Origin: Sepioteuthis lessoniana
Taxonomy: Eukaryota > Mollusca > Cephalopoda > Myopsida > Loliginidae
Length of the DNA stretch: 64,000 nucleotides
NCBI GenBank assembly: GCA_963585895.1
Contig: OY757939.1
Coordinates: 36,947,832 to 37,011,831 of the forward strand
Direction: 5' to 3'
Shown here piece by piece: positions 20,250 through 30,146 of the stretch. Each line of letters starts with the position of its first letter. Within the stretch, counting starts at the first letter, position 1. The position numbers and the translations under genes were made by a program. Under the pieces are notes generated by a model. The model was given only the letters and a program-made list of their open reading frames with translations. It made no database searches and was not told the DNA's origin.

Positions 20250-21165
20250 TGATCTCTATAATAAAATAAAATCTTTTCCAAGGTGTGGCTGTATCAGGCC
20301 TACTGTATGGATGCACTACCTGGACGCTAGCGATAGGCGTGAGAAAAAAGCTAGATGAGAATTACACAAGAATGCTTCTAGACGACATTCTGTGTCCGTA
20401 CAGAGCTGTTGTAGATAAGTTCTTATTGGTCGACCAACACTCGCTTGTCCATGTGAAGAGGTCCATAGAACCTCGCTTATGAGTTAGTCCTTGCTTCTCC
20501 TGCAGTATCCCACATGTCTGGTTCGTCTTATTTGGATGGTTTTAGAGGTGAAAGGTACTTACTCAGCGTCCATGTGGTGCATCCATATAGTAGAATTGAT
20601 ACGACCGCTGCTTGGAAAAAACTGCGTTTTATTTTATCGGATAAGTCTTACTTGCATATGATCGATAACCTATTGATAGCTGTCCATCCTTTCGCTAGTT
20701 GTATTTTGATATTATATATATATATATACATATATGTGAACATTTGATCTCTCTGATAAAATAAAATGGTATTTTTTCCAAGGTGTTGCTGTATCAGGCC
20801 TACTGTATGGATGCACCACCTGGACGATAAGGAGACGCATGGGGGAAAAGCTAGATGAGAACTCCACAAGACTGTTACGGCCTCTTGTGAACAAATCCTG
20901 GAAGTAACACCTCACAACATAGCAATTGTATGGCCACTTACATCCCATCGCTCAAACCATCCAAGTAAGATGATCAAAACATTCTGGCCACAGCTAGAGA
21001 AGTAAAGACGAACTCATAAAATACGTTCTTCGATGGACACCAACAAATGGTCACTCCAGTACTGGCTGACTAGCAAGGACTTACGTAAGCTCTGTGCAGA
21101 CACTTGAAGATCTGCTAAAAGCGATGAAATATAGGGACGGATAGCAAGTGGAAGTCTACACAAAC
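20250..21165. pseudogene. LINE-D relic in three pieces, + / - / + orientation
   Basis: 20284-20386 (+) encodes SGLLYGCTTWTL...KLDENYTRML. 20390-20705 is the same ORF on the minus strand (complements of the QQLC..DTG, LYGCTTW and KAWTAI regions). 20740-21165 (+) repeats the first piece and continues through LYGHLHPIAQTIQ-like and WTPTNGHS-like blocks to a (GATG)n tail near 21165. Both plus pieces start with 'ctgataaaataaaat'-type sequence next to (TA)n. Frameshifts throughout. Confidence 0.75.
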
Positions 21166-21254
21166 TGATGATGATTATATTTATTCATTAATTTATTTAA
21201 CTAACTCCTCTCCCACGGACTGAATGTGACACGAGGTAAATTTCTTAGATGAAT

Positions 21255-21545
21255 ATCATCATTATCACAATGTCGTGCTGCTTGCTCGGATTTCCCTGCC
21301 TCTGTCACTATTCGTTCCTAGCATCCATTGCTTCCGTCAGGTTCTCTAGACTACATACTCGGTCCGTACAGAGCTGTTGTAGATAAGCTTTTGCATGTCC
21401 GTGTGAAGGGTTCCACAGAAGAACGTTGCTTATGAGTTCGTCCTTACTTCGCCAGCAGAGTCCCTCATGTCTTGTTCGTCTAATTTGTATGTTTTTAGAG
21501 ATGGGAAGTAGGTGGCCGTACAGCTGCTAGTTTGTGGAATGCTGC
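21255..21545 (-). pseudogene. LINE-D 3' fragment (minus strand)
   Basis: From an (ATC)n complement at 21257 through 'catccattgcttccgtcagg' and 'gtacagagctgttgtagata' to 'gtggccgtacagctgc'. Ends where SINE-C begins. Confidence 0.75.
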
Positions 21546-21785
21546 ACCGTGGTAGCGTGTTTGCTAATGGTCCGGGAGACCAGGGTTCAATCCTAGGTCG
21601 AGTTATACCTTAGACCCAAAAGAATGGTACTCGATACCTCCTTGTTTAATACACAGCATTATAAGGTACGGATCAAGGACAGCAATTCATGGAAAGGAGA
21701 AGCACCTCCCCCTAGAACTCGGTGTAGTAGCTATTGAAAAGGGAGCCTTGGGGTTGCCCTCGACTATGGTCGGCCAACTTATCTA
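21546..21785 (+). repeat. SINE-C, full length
   Basis: Degenerate A box ('tggtagcgtgtttgctaa'), B box 'gggttcaatccta', body 'gcattataaggtacggatca' and 'ggtgtagtagctattgaaaa', and 3' end 'ggtcggccaactta'. A LINE-D scrap ('attgaacaaatcttggaagc') follows. Confidence 0.85.
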
Positions 21786-21904
21786 CGATCTATATTGAAC
21801 AAATCTTGGAAGCTGAATATAGATGGTTTGTATTTAGAGATTTCCTTCTCTTAGATTGGTTGCCTTACCAAGACTAAAGAACACAATCGGTCCTACTATT
21901 TTAC

Positions 21905-22030
21905 TCTTAAACGAGGACTGAACAAATGGATTCCTGCCTTTTGCAAGGGTATTAGTGAGAAGTGAAATGCACACAGCTCGGTACAGAAATTGAATTCAGG
22001 TCGCCGATTTCATTTCCAACGATGATAAAC
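21905..22030 (-). repeat. Diverged SINE-A-like fragment
   Basis: 'ggattcctgccttttgcaag' followed by 'ggtattagtgagaag' and a weak B-box complement match the SINE-A middle on the minus strand. A sister piece is at 40530-40670. Confidence 0.4.
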
Positions 22031-22130
22031 ATTATGTAAAGCGCGCATCTCTACATGCAGATTTGTATGAGTGGGTGTACATGTACGCGTTGGGTACGTG
22101 TATTTGTGTGGACCTATGTGCATAATGGTT

Positions 22131-22318
22131 CGCTTTAGTTTCTTTTAATGGTATATCAATCTTTGAGGGTTATTTAATGCTAAAGTCGCTTTTGTAGAAG
22201 AACAGTAGGGATACTATTTAAACCACTGCGTGGGAAAAAGTGGGGTCAGTACCTTTCCCAATAGTATTAGTCCAAAAGTAAATGTAATTGTATGACTTGA
22301 TTGAACACGCTTAGTTTT
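22131..22318 (-). repeat. SINE-A, head-truncated (minus strand)
   Basis: 'tttaatggtatatcaatc' to 'gattgaacacgcttag'. The tRNA-like head beyond the B box is missing. The following 22320-22730 holds two overlapping open frames (60 and 142 codons) with no recognised motif. Confidence 0.75.
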
Positions 22319-22732
22319 GGATATTGACATGTCGCTTAAATTGTGTGGGTGTCACTGGGAACAAAAAAAACCCAGGATATATACCTTTTACAAACAGTAC
22401 GCAGGTGTTCCTCCAGTCGAAATGCCGCGTAAATTGCTTAAGGTGCTGGCTAGAAGCGGGGTCCCCGAGCAACGTGCAAACTGCAAGTTGGAGATGTGAC
22501 CACGAGAATTTGCGTGGATATCCAGAATGTTATATAACCACGGAGATTTCGACCCGAAGTGCAGGAAGGCAGAAAGGTTTCAAAAAAGATTCATACCGTC
22601 TGCCCAAGTGCGTGTGCATCAAAGCCGTCTTCGATTTTCTCTCACCCGTCTGTAAATTTTGGGTAATAAAAGGAAAAGAAAAGAATCTGATTATATTTTT
22701 ATATATCAGTGTGGCTGTCTTAATCTGCCATG

Positions 22733-22975
22733 GGGGTGTCCTTGTGGTGTAATGGTTAAAGCGATGGACTGAGGAATCGTAGTTAGCGAGTTCGTACTCC
22801 AGTCGCGTTATTACGTTCACTTTCGGGCAAATACCCTTGGGAAAGGTATGAACCCCCTTATCTTCCCAGCTATGGGTTAAATAGTACCACTACTGTTCTT
22901 CCATGAGAATAGCTTTGGCATTAAATAACCTACAAAGGTTGATATGCCATTAAGCAAAGAACCCAAACCCAAATC
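22733..22975 (+). repeat. SINE-A, full length (reference copy)
   Basis: Head 'gggggtgtccttgtggtg', A box 'tggtgtaatggttaaagc', B box 'gagttcgtactcc', body 'agctatgggttaaatagtac', and tail 'ggttgatatgccattaagca'. It is the best-preserved plus-strand copy. Confidence 0.95.
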
Positions 22976-23109
22976 TTCCATATAACATTAGTCCGAAGAC
23001 GCAGTCCCGCATGTGGACTCCCCTTCATAATTTTATTAAATTGATTTAATTTATCTACGTTTTCTTTTTAAGTAGAGGAATTATATTGTGAATTGAATTA
23101 CCATGACCA

Positions 23110-23285
23110 GAAAATCCGGCGAACACCAACGCATGACATACAGAAACATAGGACAGCTGTTTCGACCTTATTATGTCACAAAAGCAGGGTATACCGTGAT
23201 CTCCACCACTGAAGATCGAACCAGCGACCACAGATTACAGCGATGAACCTCTACAACTGAGCCATCAGTCCATATCGCACAGAAG
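23110..23285 (-). repeat. SINE-M, tRNA-derived (minus strand)
   Basis: On the minus strand, 'gatggctcagttgtagaggt' gives an A box and 'ctggttcgatcttcagtgg' a B box at tRNA-like spacing, followed by 'gagatcacggtataccctg'. It is seen only once here, so family status rests on the tRNA-like head. Confidence 0.6.
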
Positions 23286-23504
23286 TGACACCAAATCAAC
23301 TAGTCGTGATAATTGCCCGGCCAATTAATTTGATTAAAATTTGATAAAAGATTATGCATATTATGTCAAAGAAATGCAAAGTCTGGTGAGTCATAATATT
23401 TATTTGGTATAAATGAATACGTACATTTGCATTTGAGCATATAACCCAGATTTGGGACACTACAGACGTACTGGTTATCATCGTAGAAAATGGAAACGGT
23501 GAAC

Positions 23505-23735
23505 AGAGTTCACACCTGGATAAGGCTGTTTACATTTCACATACTCCTAATATCCTTTGGAAAGCTATGAATCAAACTAATCTCTCTTTAACTATGGATA
23601 AATAGCTGGGTAGACTGACTCTTTAACATTGTTACAGCTATTGATTTCGGAGACAGAAAACTCCGTTTAAGAATTGGCCTTGCGTCACATCCTGCTCGAG
23701 TAGAGGGGTTGGGTAAATGCATATAGACCAGATTT
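23505..23735 (+). repeat. SINE-H
   Basis: 'aaggctgtttacatttcaca', 'ggaaagctatgaatc', 'agaaaactccgtttaag', 'ccttgcgtcacatcctgctc' and 'ggggttgggtaaatgc' match 35.2-35.46 kb. The tRNA-like B box is degraded. Confidence 0.7.
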
Positions 23736-23861
23736 TTTGGTGGGTAATGGGGAGAGTCGCCATTCGTTAACATTTAAATTGTTTTCTTTTATCTTAGCTA
23801 GTTTCGTTGATTAACCCATTTATCCTTAGAATAAATACATTCATATAGTAGTCTTTCATCC

Positions 23862-23985
23862 CAGGTGGGGTGTAGTGGTTAAAGTCCTGGACCACGGCCT
23901 TGAAGTAAGCGGGTTCAAACTCCAGCCGCGCTATTACGTTCTCTTTGACTAATATTCTTAGAAAAAGGATTGAACGTAATTGAAC
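23862..23985 (+). repeat. SINE-A head fragment
   Basis: A box 'ggtgtagtggttaaagtc' and B box 'gggttcaaactcc', then 'gcgctattacgttctctttg'. The 3' half is missing. Confidence 0.65.
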
Positions 23986-24114
23986 GGTTCATGGAGGATT
24001 GAATTTGAGTAGATGAATGAATAAATAAAAAAACGGGGCAGACAGTCTCCGAATGGCCAGGCCAGGGCACTCGTGGTATTTGGAAATGCCTGGGAAGAGC
24101 TGGAGGTCCGAAGA

Positions 24115-24530
24115 TCGTGTGCACATGTGCGGAGCTGGCAGAAGCGGATGTTACTGCCCCGACACGACAAGTGGAAGTGAGTGGACGACTCGTGATAAGG
24201 TACAGACAGACTGTTGAACCCGAGCCGCGATGTGAGGAGGCGAAAGTTTACCAGCCCAATTCTTGGGGGGTGCGCTCCAAAGAAGGGCGGGGCTTAGACG
24301 CAACCAATCGGACAAACATGTTTGAACCAGGAAAAAATTCAAGGTCTGTGTCTGCTCATCTTTTTCTCACTATGAAATGTTGCTTGTCTTTGTCTCGTTG
24401 ACGCAGTCATCTCGGTTTCTATACTCTCTTTCTTTCTCCCGGCGTCTACCAAAGAATGCAGCAGTCAATAAACCTTCGGGTAGTTAAATAGAGTTTCTTG
24501 CCTTCGTCCACTTAATCACGGTGGGTCACA
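24115..24530 (+). mobile_element. LTR-F copy 2 (diverged)
   Basis: 'aattcaaggtctgtgtctgc', 'tctttgtctcgttgacgcag' and 'gcagtcaataaaccttc' align with 16.76-16.9 kb. It keeps the AATAAA-type signal. The ends are unclear. Confidence 0.55.
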
Positions 24531-24552
24531 ACGGGGTCTGAAGTCTGGTATC

Positions 24553-24625
24553 GCAATGGTACATACCCCATTATCCCTCAAGCTATGGTTAAATAGTATC
24601 TCTACAGTTATTTTTCGAATGTTAT
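24553..24625 (+). repeat. SINE-A fragment
   Basis: 'ggtacataccccattatccc', then 'agctatggttaaatag', matches the SINE-A body. 24626-25424 holds no recognised gene or repeat; its frames of up to 103 codons are C/T-rich and low complexity. Confidence 0.5.
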
Positions 24626-25424
24626 TTACTATATGGATGATAGAGGAGTGAACAGAAAAGATAAAGAAAAACCTCAGCAACTAGCTGTTAGATTCACAAG
24701 ATCCTCCCCATACCCTGTTCTTTTTTCTTTCCTAATCACTTGCCAGCCCGTTTTTTTTTTTGAGGATCTTGAATGCACATTACTGTATTCCGTATTGTCC
24801 TATTTCCCGGCCGCTCCCCTCCCCCCATGTTTTTTTTTATCCCGATTAGGATAGGCCCCCTCCCCCATAGGGACAGCCCGGCTTGTTTTCTGTCTATCCT
24901 TGAGACCGGAAAACAATCGGCTCTCCACATCATAGAGGGGGGATGGGAGGGAAACCAAATAGGGTTTATTTTATGTTCACTTGGGGCTTTTTTCTCCAAT
25001 CCCCCCTCATGCTGTTTTTTTCAATTGTATATATATCATCTCACCTCATCGGGTTTTTCAGCAGGTCTTCTGTCCATGGAGTGAATGAGGTATTATAGTT
25101 ACTGCTTGTGCGTTCGGTGACGAAAGAATGGATTTATTGTCGAGAGGTAAAGATGATTGGAACTAGCTAGGGGCCCATAGGAAAACTATTGAATAGCACA
25201 AGTCTCTTCCCCTTCCCCCTCCCCTCAAAACATTTCAGGCCTTGTGCCCACTTTTTAAAATGTATACATTTTTTAAAGAAATAAAATCACTTTATTCTAT
25301 GGAAGATTATCTATTGTTTTCCTGATGGTCTCTAAGAAGAGACGGGTTCTAATATTAGGGAACAAAAACGGAGTTTGACGAGAGAAGGTATACATTTATA
25401 TAATATATTAATACCAGATATTGG

Positions 25425-25640
25425 TATAATGGTTAGAGTGTTCACTAACAGACTTGGGTTCAATCCCAGGTCGAGTCATACCAAAGACTCAAAAATTGTA
25501 CTTGATGCTACCTTGCTTAACACTCAGCATTATTAGGTAAATATCAAGGGTAAAGTGGAGCAATCCAGGGAATGGAGTAGCGCCCTCCCCTACACCTTGG
25601 TGTAGTAGCTATTGAAAGGGAGCCAACAACTTATATAATG
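25425..25640 (+). repeat. SINE-C
   Basis: A box 'tggtataatggttagagt', B box 'gggttcaatccc', and the 'ggtgtagtagctattgaaa' body. The 3' end is slightly short. Confidence 0.85.
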
Positions 25641-25659
25641 AAACTGATTCCTACCAAAA

Positions 25660-25885
25660 CTCTGTGTGCTGAGGTTGTAAAATACGCCGACAGCATCTCT
25701 GCTGAGAGGTAAGACCCTTTTCCTCCAACGAGTGTCCTTTATATGACATTAAATCATCTAATAGTAAGGTTCTTAACCTGGAGTTTTAGGAAGGGTAGAG
25801 TACCCCATTACTCCCAGATCTACTCTGATCCTGTGTAGTAGTACCTATTAGGGTCCCATCAACTGATCAAATAGAACTGTTTGAC
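25660..25885 (+). repeat. SINE-B, 3' truncated
   Basis: 'gtgctgaggttgtaaaata', 'cagcatctctgctgagaggt', and 'gatcaaatagaactgtttga'. Confidence 0.75.
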
Positions 25886-26164
25886 TGTTTGAAAGCCTCA
25901 GGATTAATTTGAGAAGATTACCATTAATAAAGATAGGTTTGTTTTGTTTTTCTTTCTTTGTGGACATGGCCCATTGCTTCTGCAGTTTCGACCAAAACCA
26001 GCGACCGCCCTTTTTTTTTTCAAAGCGAACACAAGGTGAGTAAGGGTTGTTAGCCTGAGAGAAAGGACAACCCGCAGAACGGTATCGCTACAAATATATT
26101 ATAAATGACTTATTCAGTTTTCTGGTTAACTTGAGTTGCAATTGGAGTTACGATTACCGGCAGA

Positions 26165-26430
26165 ACACCGGCTCATTGGCCTAGTTAGTCGAGTGTTCGC
26201 CAATGCTCCGAGAGATCTGGGTTCAATCCCAGGTCGCGTCATACCAAAGACTCTAAAAATGGTACTTGATACCCCCTAGCTTAACATTCAGCAATATAAG
26301 GTGCGTATCAAGAGTAAAGTGGAGAAATCCAGGGAAAGGAGTAGCGCTCTTCCCCCTCCCCTCGGTGTAATAGCTATTGAAAAGGGAGACTTCAGGTCTC
26401 CCTCGGATACAGTCGCCAACTTTACTTTTA
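26165..26430 (+). repeat. SINE-C, full length (reference copy)
   Basis: A box 'tggcctagttagtcgag', B box 'gggttcaatccc', body through 'ggtgtaatagctattgaaaa', and tail 'cgccaactttacttttactt'. Confidence 0.9.
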
Positions 26431-26639
26431 CTTACTAACAAACTAATTCAAAAGCTATTAAATATCAATAGTGATGAGATACTGTTTTTGATTGGTCGGA
26501 AATAATGAACTAAAGAAGAAAAAGGTGACAATGAAAGAAAAGATATCAAAGAAAGGAGTTAAGAGAAAAAAAAGTAAAATAATTGGCCGAAAAAAACAAG
26601 CAACAAAAAACAAAACAAACTAAAAAAACCGAAACCAGG

Positions 26640-26770
26640 AAATTAGTAATTTACTAAGTCTTTTGCTTAGATATGGCACAAGGACATATGAATGGAGCAC
26701 CCAAGGAGACTCGAACTCACTTGTGAATTTTGCTAGTCTAGCTTGCGAACCAATACACCACCCGAAGCAC
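26640..26770 (-). repeat. SINE-G, tRNA-derived (minus strand)
   Basis: On the minus strand, 'tggtgtattggttcgc' is an A box and 'gagttcgagtctcc' a B box. The 3' part reads 'ccatatctaagcaaaag'. Sister copies are at 61500-61610 and the split copy around 61852-62544. Confidence 0.7.
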
Positions 26771-26915
26771 CCGAAAACGGGAAAATAATATAAAAAAGAA
26801 AGACAAAAGAAAGACGAAAAGAAAAAAGTAGAGGGTAGAAAGAGAGACTGGACAATGAAAAAGAAAGAAACAAGGAAAGAGATGAAAAAGAGAAAAGACA
26901 TAGTCAAGCAAGAAG

Positions 26916-26950
<35 letters not shown>

Positions 26951-27013
26951 CAGAGAGAGAGAGCAAGCAGAGAGAGAGAGAGAGAAACAGAGAGAGAGAA
27001 TGAGAGAGAGAAA

Positions 27014-27054
<41 letters not shown>

Positions 27055-27201
27055 AAATAATACAAAGAATATTAAAAGAAAGAAAAGAACGCCCCCGCCG
27101 AAAAAAACAATGAAATAAAGAAAAATTAGAGGAAAGAAAGAGAGAAAAAAAAAGAAAGACAAAAAGGGAATAGAAGAAAAAGAGAAAGAACAAAGTCACG
27201 C

Positions 27202-27262
<61 letters not shown>

Positions 27263-27380
27263 TGATAGAAAGAAAGGAACCCCCTAAAAAACCGAATGAA
27301 ATAAAAAAAAAAGCAGAGGAAAAAAGGAGAGAAAAAAGCAGAGGAAGAAAAGCAGAGAAAAAAAGAAATGATTAGATATT
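26770..27380. repeat. GA-rich simple-sequence tract
   Basis: Long (GA)n and GAAA-type runs with a short (TA)n at 26919-26931. Open frames of up to 180 codons here (Ser/Leu/Phe-rich on one strand, Glu/Arg-rich on the other) follow from base composition only. Confidence 0.95.
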
Positions 27381-27734
27381 TGCCTTAACACAAATATTCT
27401 TGATGTCATCTCTCAGGCCAATATAGGTCACTTGGCGTTGTCCGTCTCTTCTCAACGGTTGGATTACGTTACTTGATACCAGTAACAAAGAACGATCTAT
27501 GACCCGATATCATCGAACACCCAAGACAGATTGCCATTTCCCAGGTTAAAGGGTTCAGCAGGAAGTGCGAGATAAGGGTCATAAATTCACGCTTTTTATA
27601 AGAGCATTTGTGAAGAGAAAGGAAATGGTTCCAGAGTTGAAATCCGGTTTGCTGATTCCAATCTCCGTGCCATTATCCGTTTGTTCATTCGCATCTTCAA
27701 AGTAAAAAACACCGACAACGAAAAGAATGCTGTG

Positions 27735-27965
27735 TGAGTAAAGTAAAGTAAAAAGTAAAGCTGGCGACCGTGGTCGAGGAAGACCCGAAGGCTTCCTTTT
27801 CAATAGCTACTACACCGAGGTGTAAGGGAAGGCACTACTCCTTTCCATGGATTGCTCCACTTTACCCTTAATACGTACCTTTTCTTGCTGGGTGTTAAGC
27901 AAGGAAGTATCAAGTACCATTTTTAAAGTCTTTGGTATGACGCGACCTGGGATTGAACCCAGGTA
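27735..27965 (-). repeat. SINE-C (minus strand), head-truncated
   Basis: 'aaagtaaagctggcgaccg', 'gtagctactacaccgagg', and 'gacctgggattgaacccagg' at the B box, where it stops. Confidence 0.85.
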
Positions 27966-28059
27966 AAGAAAGATAAAAAGAAAGAAAGAATTGAAATTGT
28001 GAACCATGAACAAAAAGAGAAAGAAAACATTGAAGACTAAGATAGAGAATCGGTATAGC

Positions 28060-28116
28060 TGAGAGAGAGAGAGAGAGAGAGATAGAGAGAGAGAGAGGGG
28101 GAGAGAGAGAGAGAGA
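28060..28116. repeat. (GA)n microsatellite
   Basis: Nearly pure GA repeat. Confidence 0.95.
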
Positions 28117-28129
28117 TTGTTAAGTTAAT

Positions 28130-28400
28130 TTTACTGATCAATTCTACAATTCGAGTGATTGATTTTGACGGCAAGCCAACCGGTCTCGTGTTATTTTAGG
28201 CCTAGTGGTTAGGGAATTGTGTACATAGTACGCTTATATTTACATTTTTTGTGTGGTTGTTTCTTAAGATTGATTGATTGATTTTAACGGCATATCAACC
28301 AGCCTAATATTATTTTATGCCTCATGGTTAGAGAATTGTGCACATTGTACGCTTACATCTACATTTTCTGTGCAGTTTCTTGAGAGTTTTTGTTTTTGCC
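28130..28400 (-). repeat. SINE-B' 3' tails, two tandem copies (minus strand)
   Basis: 'attgattttgacggcaagcc' and 'attgattttaacggcatatc' each start a ~130-bp segment that includes 'gtacgcttatatttacatt' or 'gtacgcttacatctacatt'. They match the reverse complement of the SINE-B' 3' end at 47.88-48.05 kb. Confidence 0.7.
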
Positions 28401-28444
28401 CACGGTTTTATAACATTGAGTATTTTTATCTTATACCAATAACT

Positions 28445-28685
28445 ATATGTAAGTAAAGATGACGACGAAGTCGATGGTAACCCGAAGGCTCCTTTTTCAT
28501 TAGCTACTACACCGAGGTGTACAGAAGGACGCTACTGTTTTCCCTGGATTGCTCCACTTTACCCTTTTTTCCTGCCTGATAATGTAAGGAAGTATCAAGC
28601 ACCAATTTTTTGAGTCTTTGGTATGACTCAACCCCGGTCTCCTGGGCTATTTGCGAACACTCCACTCAATAGAACGGTGGGCCAT
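28445..28685 (-). repeat. SINE-C (minus strand)
   Basis: 'gtaagtaaagatgacgac' and 'tagctactacaccgaggtg', ending at a damaged B-box complement ('caaccccggtctcc') and the A-box complement near 28660. Confidence 0.8.
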
Positions 28686-28699
28686 TTATGGTTTCTAAT

Positions 28700-28820
28700 A
28701 ATGATTTTTATCTGAAAATAATTATTTGTTTGCGCATAGTCATATCGTTTCATTAACTAATAATAATCCAAGTAAACAATTATAGCTTCTTATTAACAGT
28801 TCTTAAATAATTCACATCAA
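28700..28820. repeat. Family N AT-rich repeat fragment
   Basis: 'tttgtttgcgcatagtcata' and 'ttcattaactaataataat' resemble the 71-bp unit at 45.35 kb. Confidence 0.4.
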
Positions 28821-28824
28821 GTAT

Positions 28825-28925
28825 TAGGTTTGGTTTGGTTTCTTTGTTAAGTGGCATATCATCCTTTGTGGATTATTTAACGCCAAAGCCATCCTTCTCG
28901 AAGAACAGTAGTGGTACTATAATTG
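28825..28925 (-). repeat. SINE-A 3' half (minus strand)
   Basis: 'taagtggcatatcatccttt' to 'gaacagtagtggtactata'. Cut at the middle of the body. Confidence 0.75.
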
Positions 28926-28984
28926 TCATTCAAAATGTTCTAAGACTAACCCAGAAAGAATAGATAGGAGCCGTAGTAGATAGA

Positions 28985-29107
28985 TAGGTTTCGTTTTTTT
29001 TGTTTAATTGCATATCAACCTTCCTGCCAAAGCTTTCCTTATACAAGAACAGCTGTGGTACTAGTTGGAGGAAAAAGGAGGTTCATACTTCTACAAAAGA
29101 TATCAGT
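28985..29107 (-). repeat. SINE-A 3' half (minus strand), abutting LTR-E
   Basis: 'tttaattgcatatcaacctt', then 'agaacagctgtggtacta' and 'gaggttcatac'. The SINE match ends where LTR-E similarity begins (about 29108). Confidence 0.65.
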
Positions 29108-29460
29108 GAACGTAATATATTACCTTGACCGGCGATGAATCCGCTGGATGTAGTTGACAGATACATCTGGGCGTAGATAAATTCAACAAAGTTACTACGG
29201 GAAAATTTGTAATTCGTGACCAATGGAAAACAAACATTGCGTGGGTGTAAACCATGGCTAATGAAAAACAAGCATTGCCTGGGTGAAGATGCGTGGTTAT
29301 GTGGGTCGCATGGGAGTTTTAAGACTATATAAAGTGTAGAATTTTGGCTGAAGTCAGTTCCCACTAGCGGTCTCGACTCCCGACAACTCCTTCGTGTATA
29401 CTGCTCTCCTGCTCCACACAATCGTCGCCATCGAAGAATAAAACTATAAAACTACGTTAG
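29108..29460 (+). mobile_element. LTR-E copy 2 (solo-LTR-like, promoter-bearing)
   Basis: Collinear with 625-990: 'ccggcgatgaatccgctgg', CCAATGG (29219), 'gggagttttaagac', TATA box TATATAAAG (29326-29334), and AATAAA (29437-29442). Two copies with the same promoter and polyadenylation order support an LTR or other promoter-carrying repeat end. Confidence 0.55.
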
Positions 29461-29539
29461 GGGACATTCTAATCAAGAATTACTATCGAATACGAATTAT
29501 ATTTGAACAGAATTATTTGACTCGGATCGGATCGGATCG

Positions 29540-29740
29540 GGTCTTAACAGGTACTACCACTCCGGGTGAGAGTAGAACTGGGAGTAATTGCATTTTCATT
29601 TACTTACCTCTTATTCATCATTTATCCAGAACTGGAACCTCACCACCTGATGTAGTTTAGTTTCATACCCATGAAACCCTTTGGGGAGTTCTTACCTTTT
29701 CGCAGGGAATACTGATGAGCATATTCTAAGATCCACAGAC
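29540..29740 (-). repeat. SINE-B fragment (minus strand)
   Basis: 'aacaggtactaccactccgg' and 'gaacctcaccacctgatgta', then 'catacccatgaaaccctttg'. Confidence 0.65.
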
Positions 29741-29996
29741 AGGACTTATGTTGGGTTAGATCCTCACTGAGTGTCCTATACTTGTAGCATAATACGTTTT
29801 CATGATTATACTACATGCGTAAATGTATAATTTAAGAATGTAATTAAAGACTCACTGGTTAAAACCGTTTAAGAATAAATTAATTTCTTTCAAAGTAGCC
29901 ATTTAATTTCGGAAAAAATGATCTCGTTTTGAAAAGTTTTGTAACTCCTGACATATATTAATAAAAAACCTGTCTGCTGTTTGTTACATGCAGTTA

Positions 29997-30072
29997 CTAG
30001 TGGGATGAGTCAAAAGTTTTGGAGCATTTTGGTAACATTACGGCAGTTCTGAATGTCATATCCAGGACACTC

Positions 30073-30146
<74 letters not shown>

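Noticed and set aside
22324..22752. 142-codon frame overlapping a 60-codon frame
   Set aside because: Begins in the edge of a SINE-A and runs into another SINE-A; no recognised motif.
22733..22815. Possible functional tRNA gene
   Set aside because: A and B boxes are present but no cloverleaf acceptor stem closes; it is the head of SINE-A with many copies.
24633..25084. Opposite-strand frames of 73-103 codons with signal-peptide-like text
   Set aside because: C/T homopolymer-rich sequence with no conserved features; strands overlap each other.
26620..27199. Open frames of 153 and 180 codons, minus strand, resembling membrane proteins
   Set aside because: The hydrophobic text comes from (GA)n/A-rich DNA read as CT/T-rich; no conserved motif.
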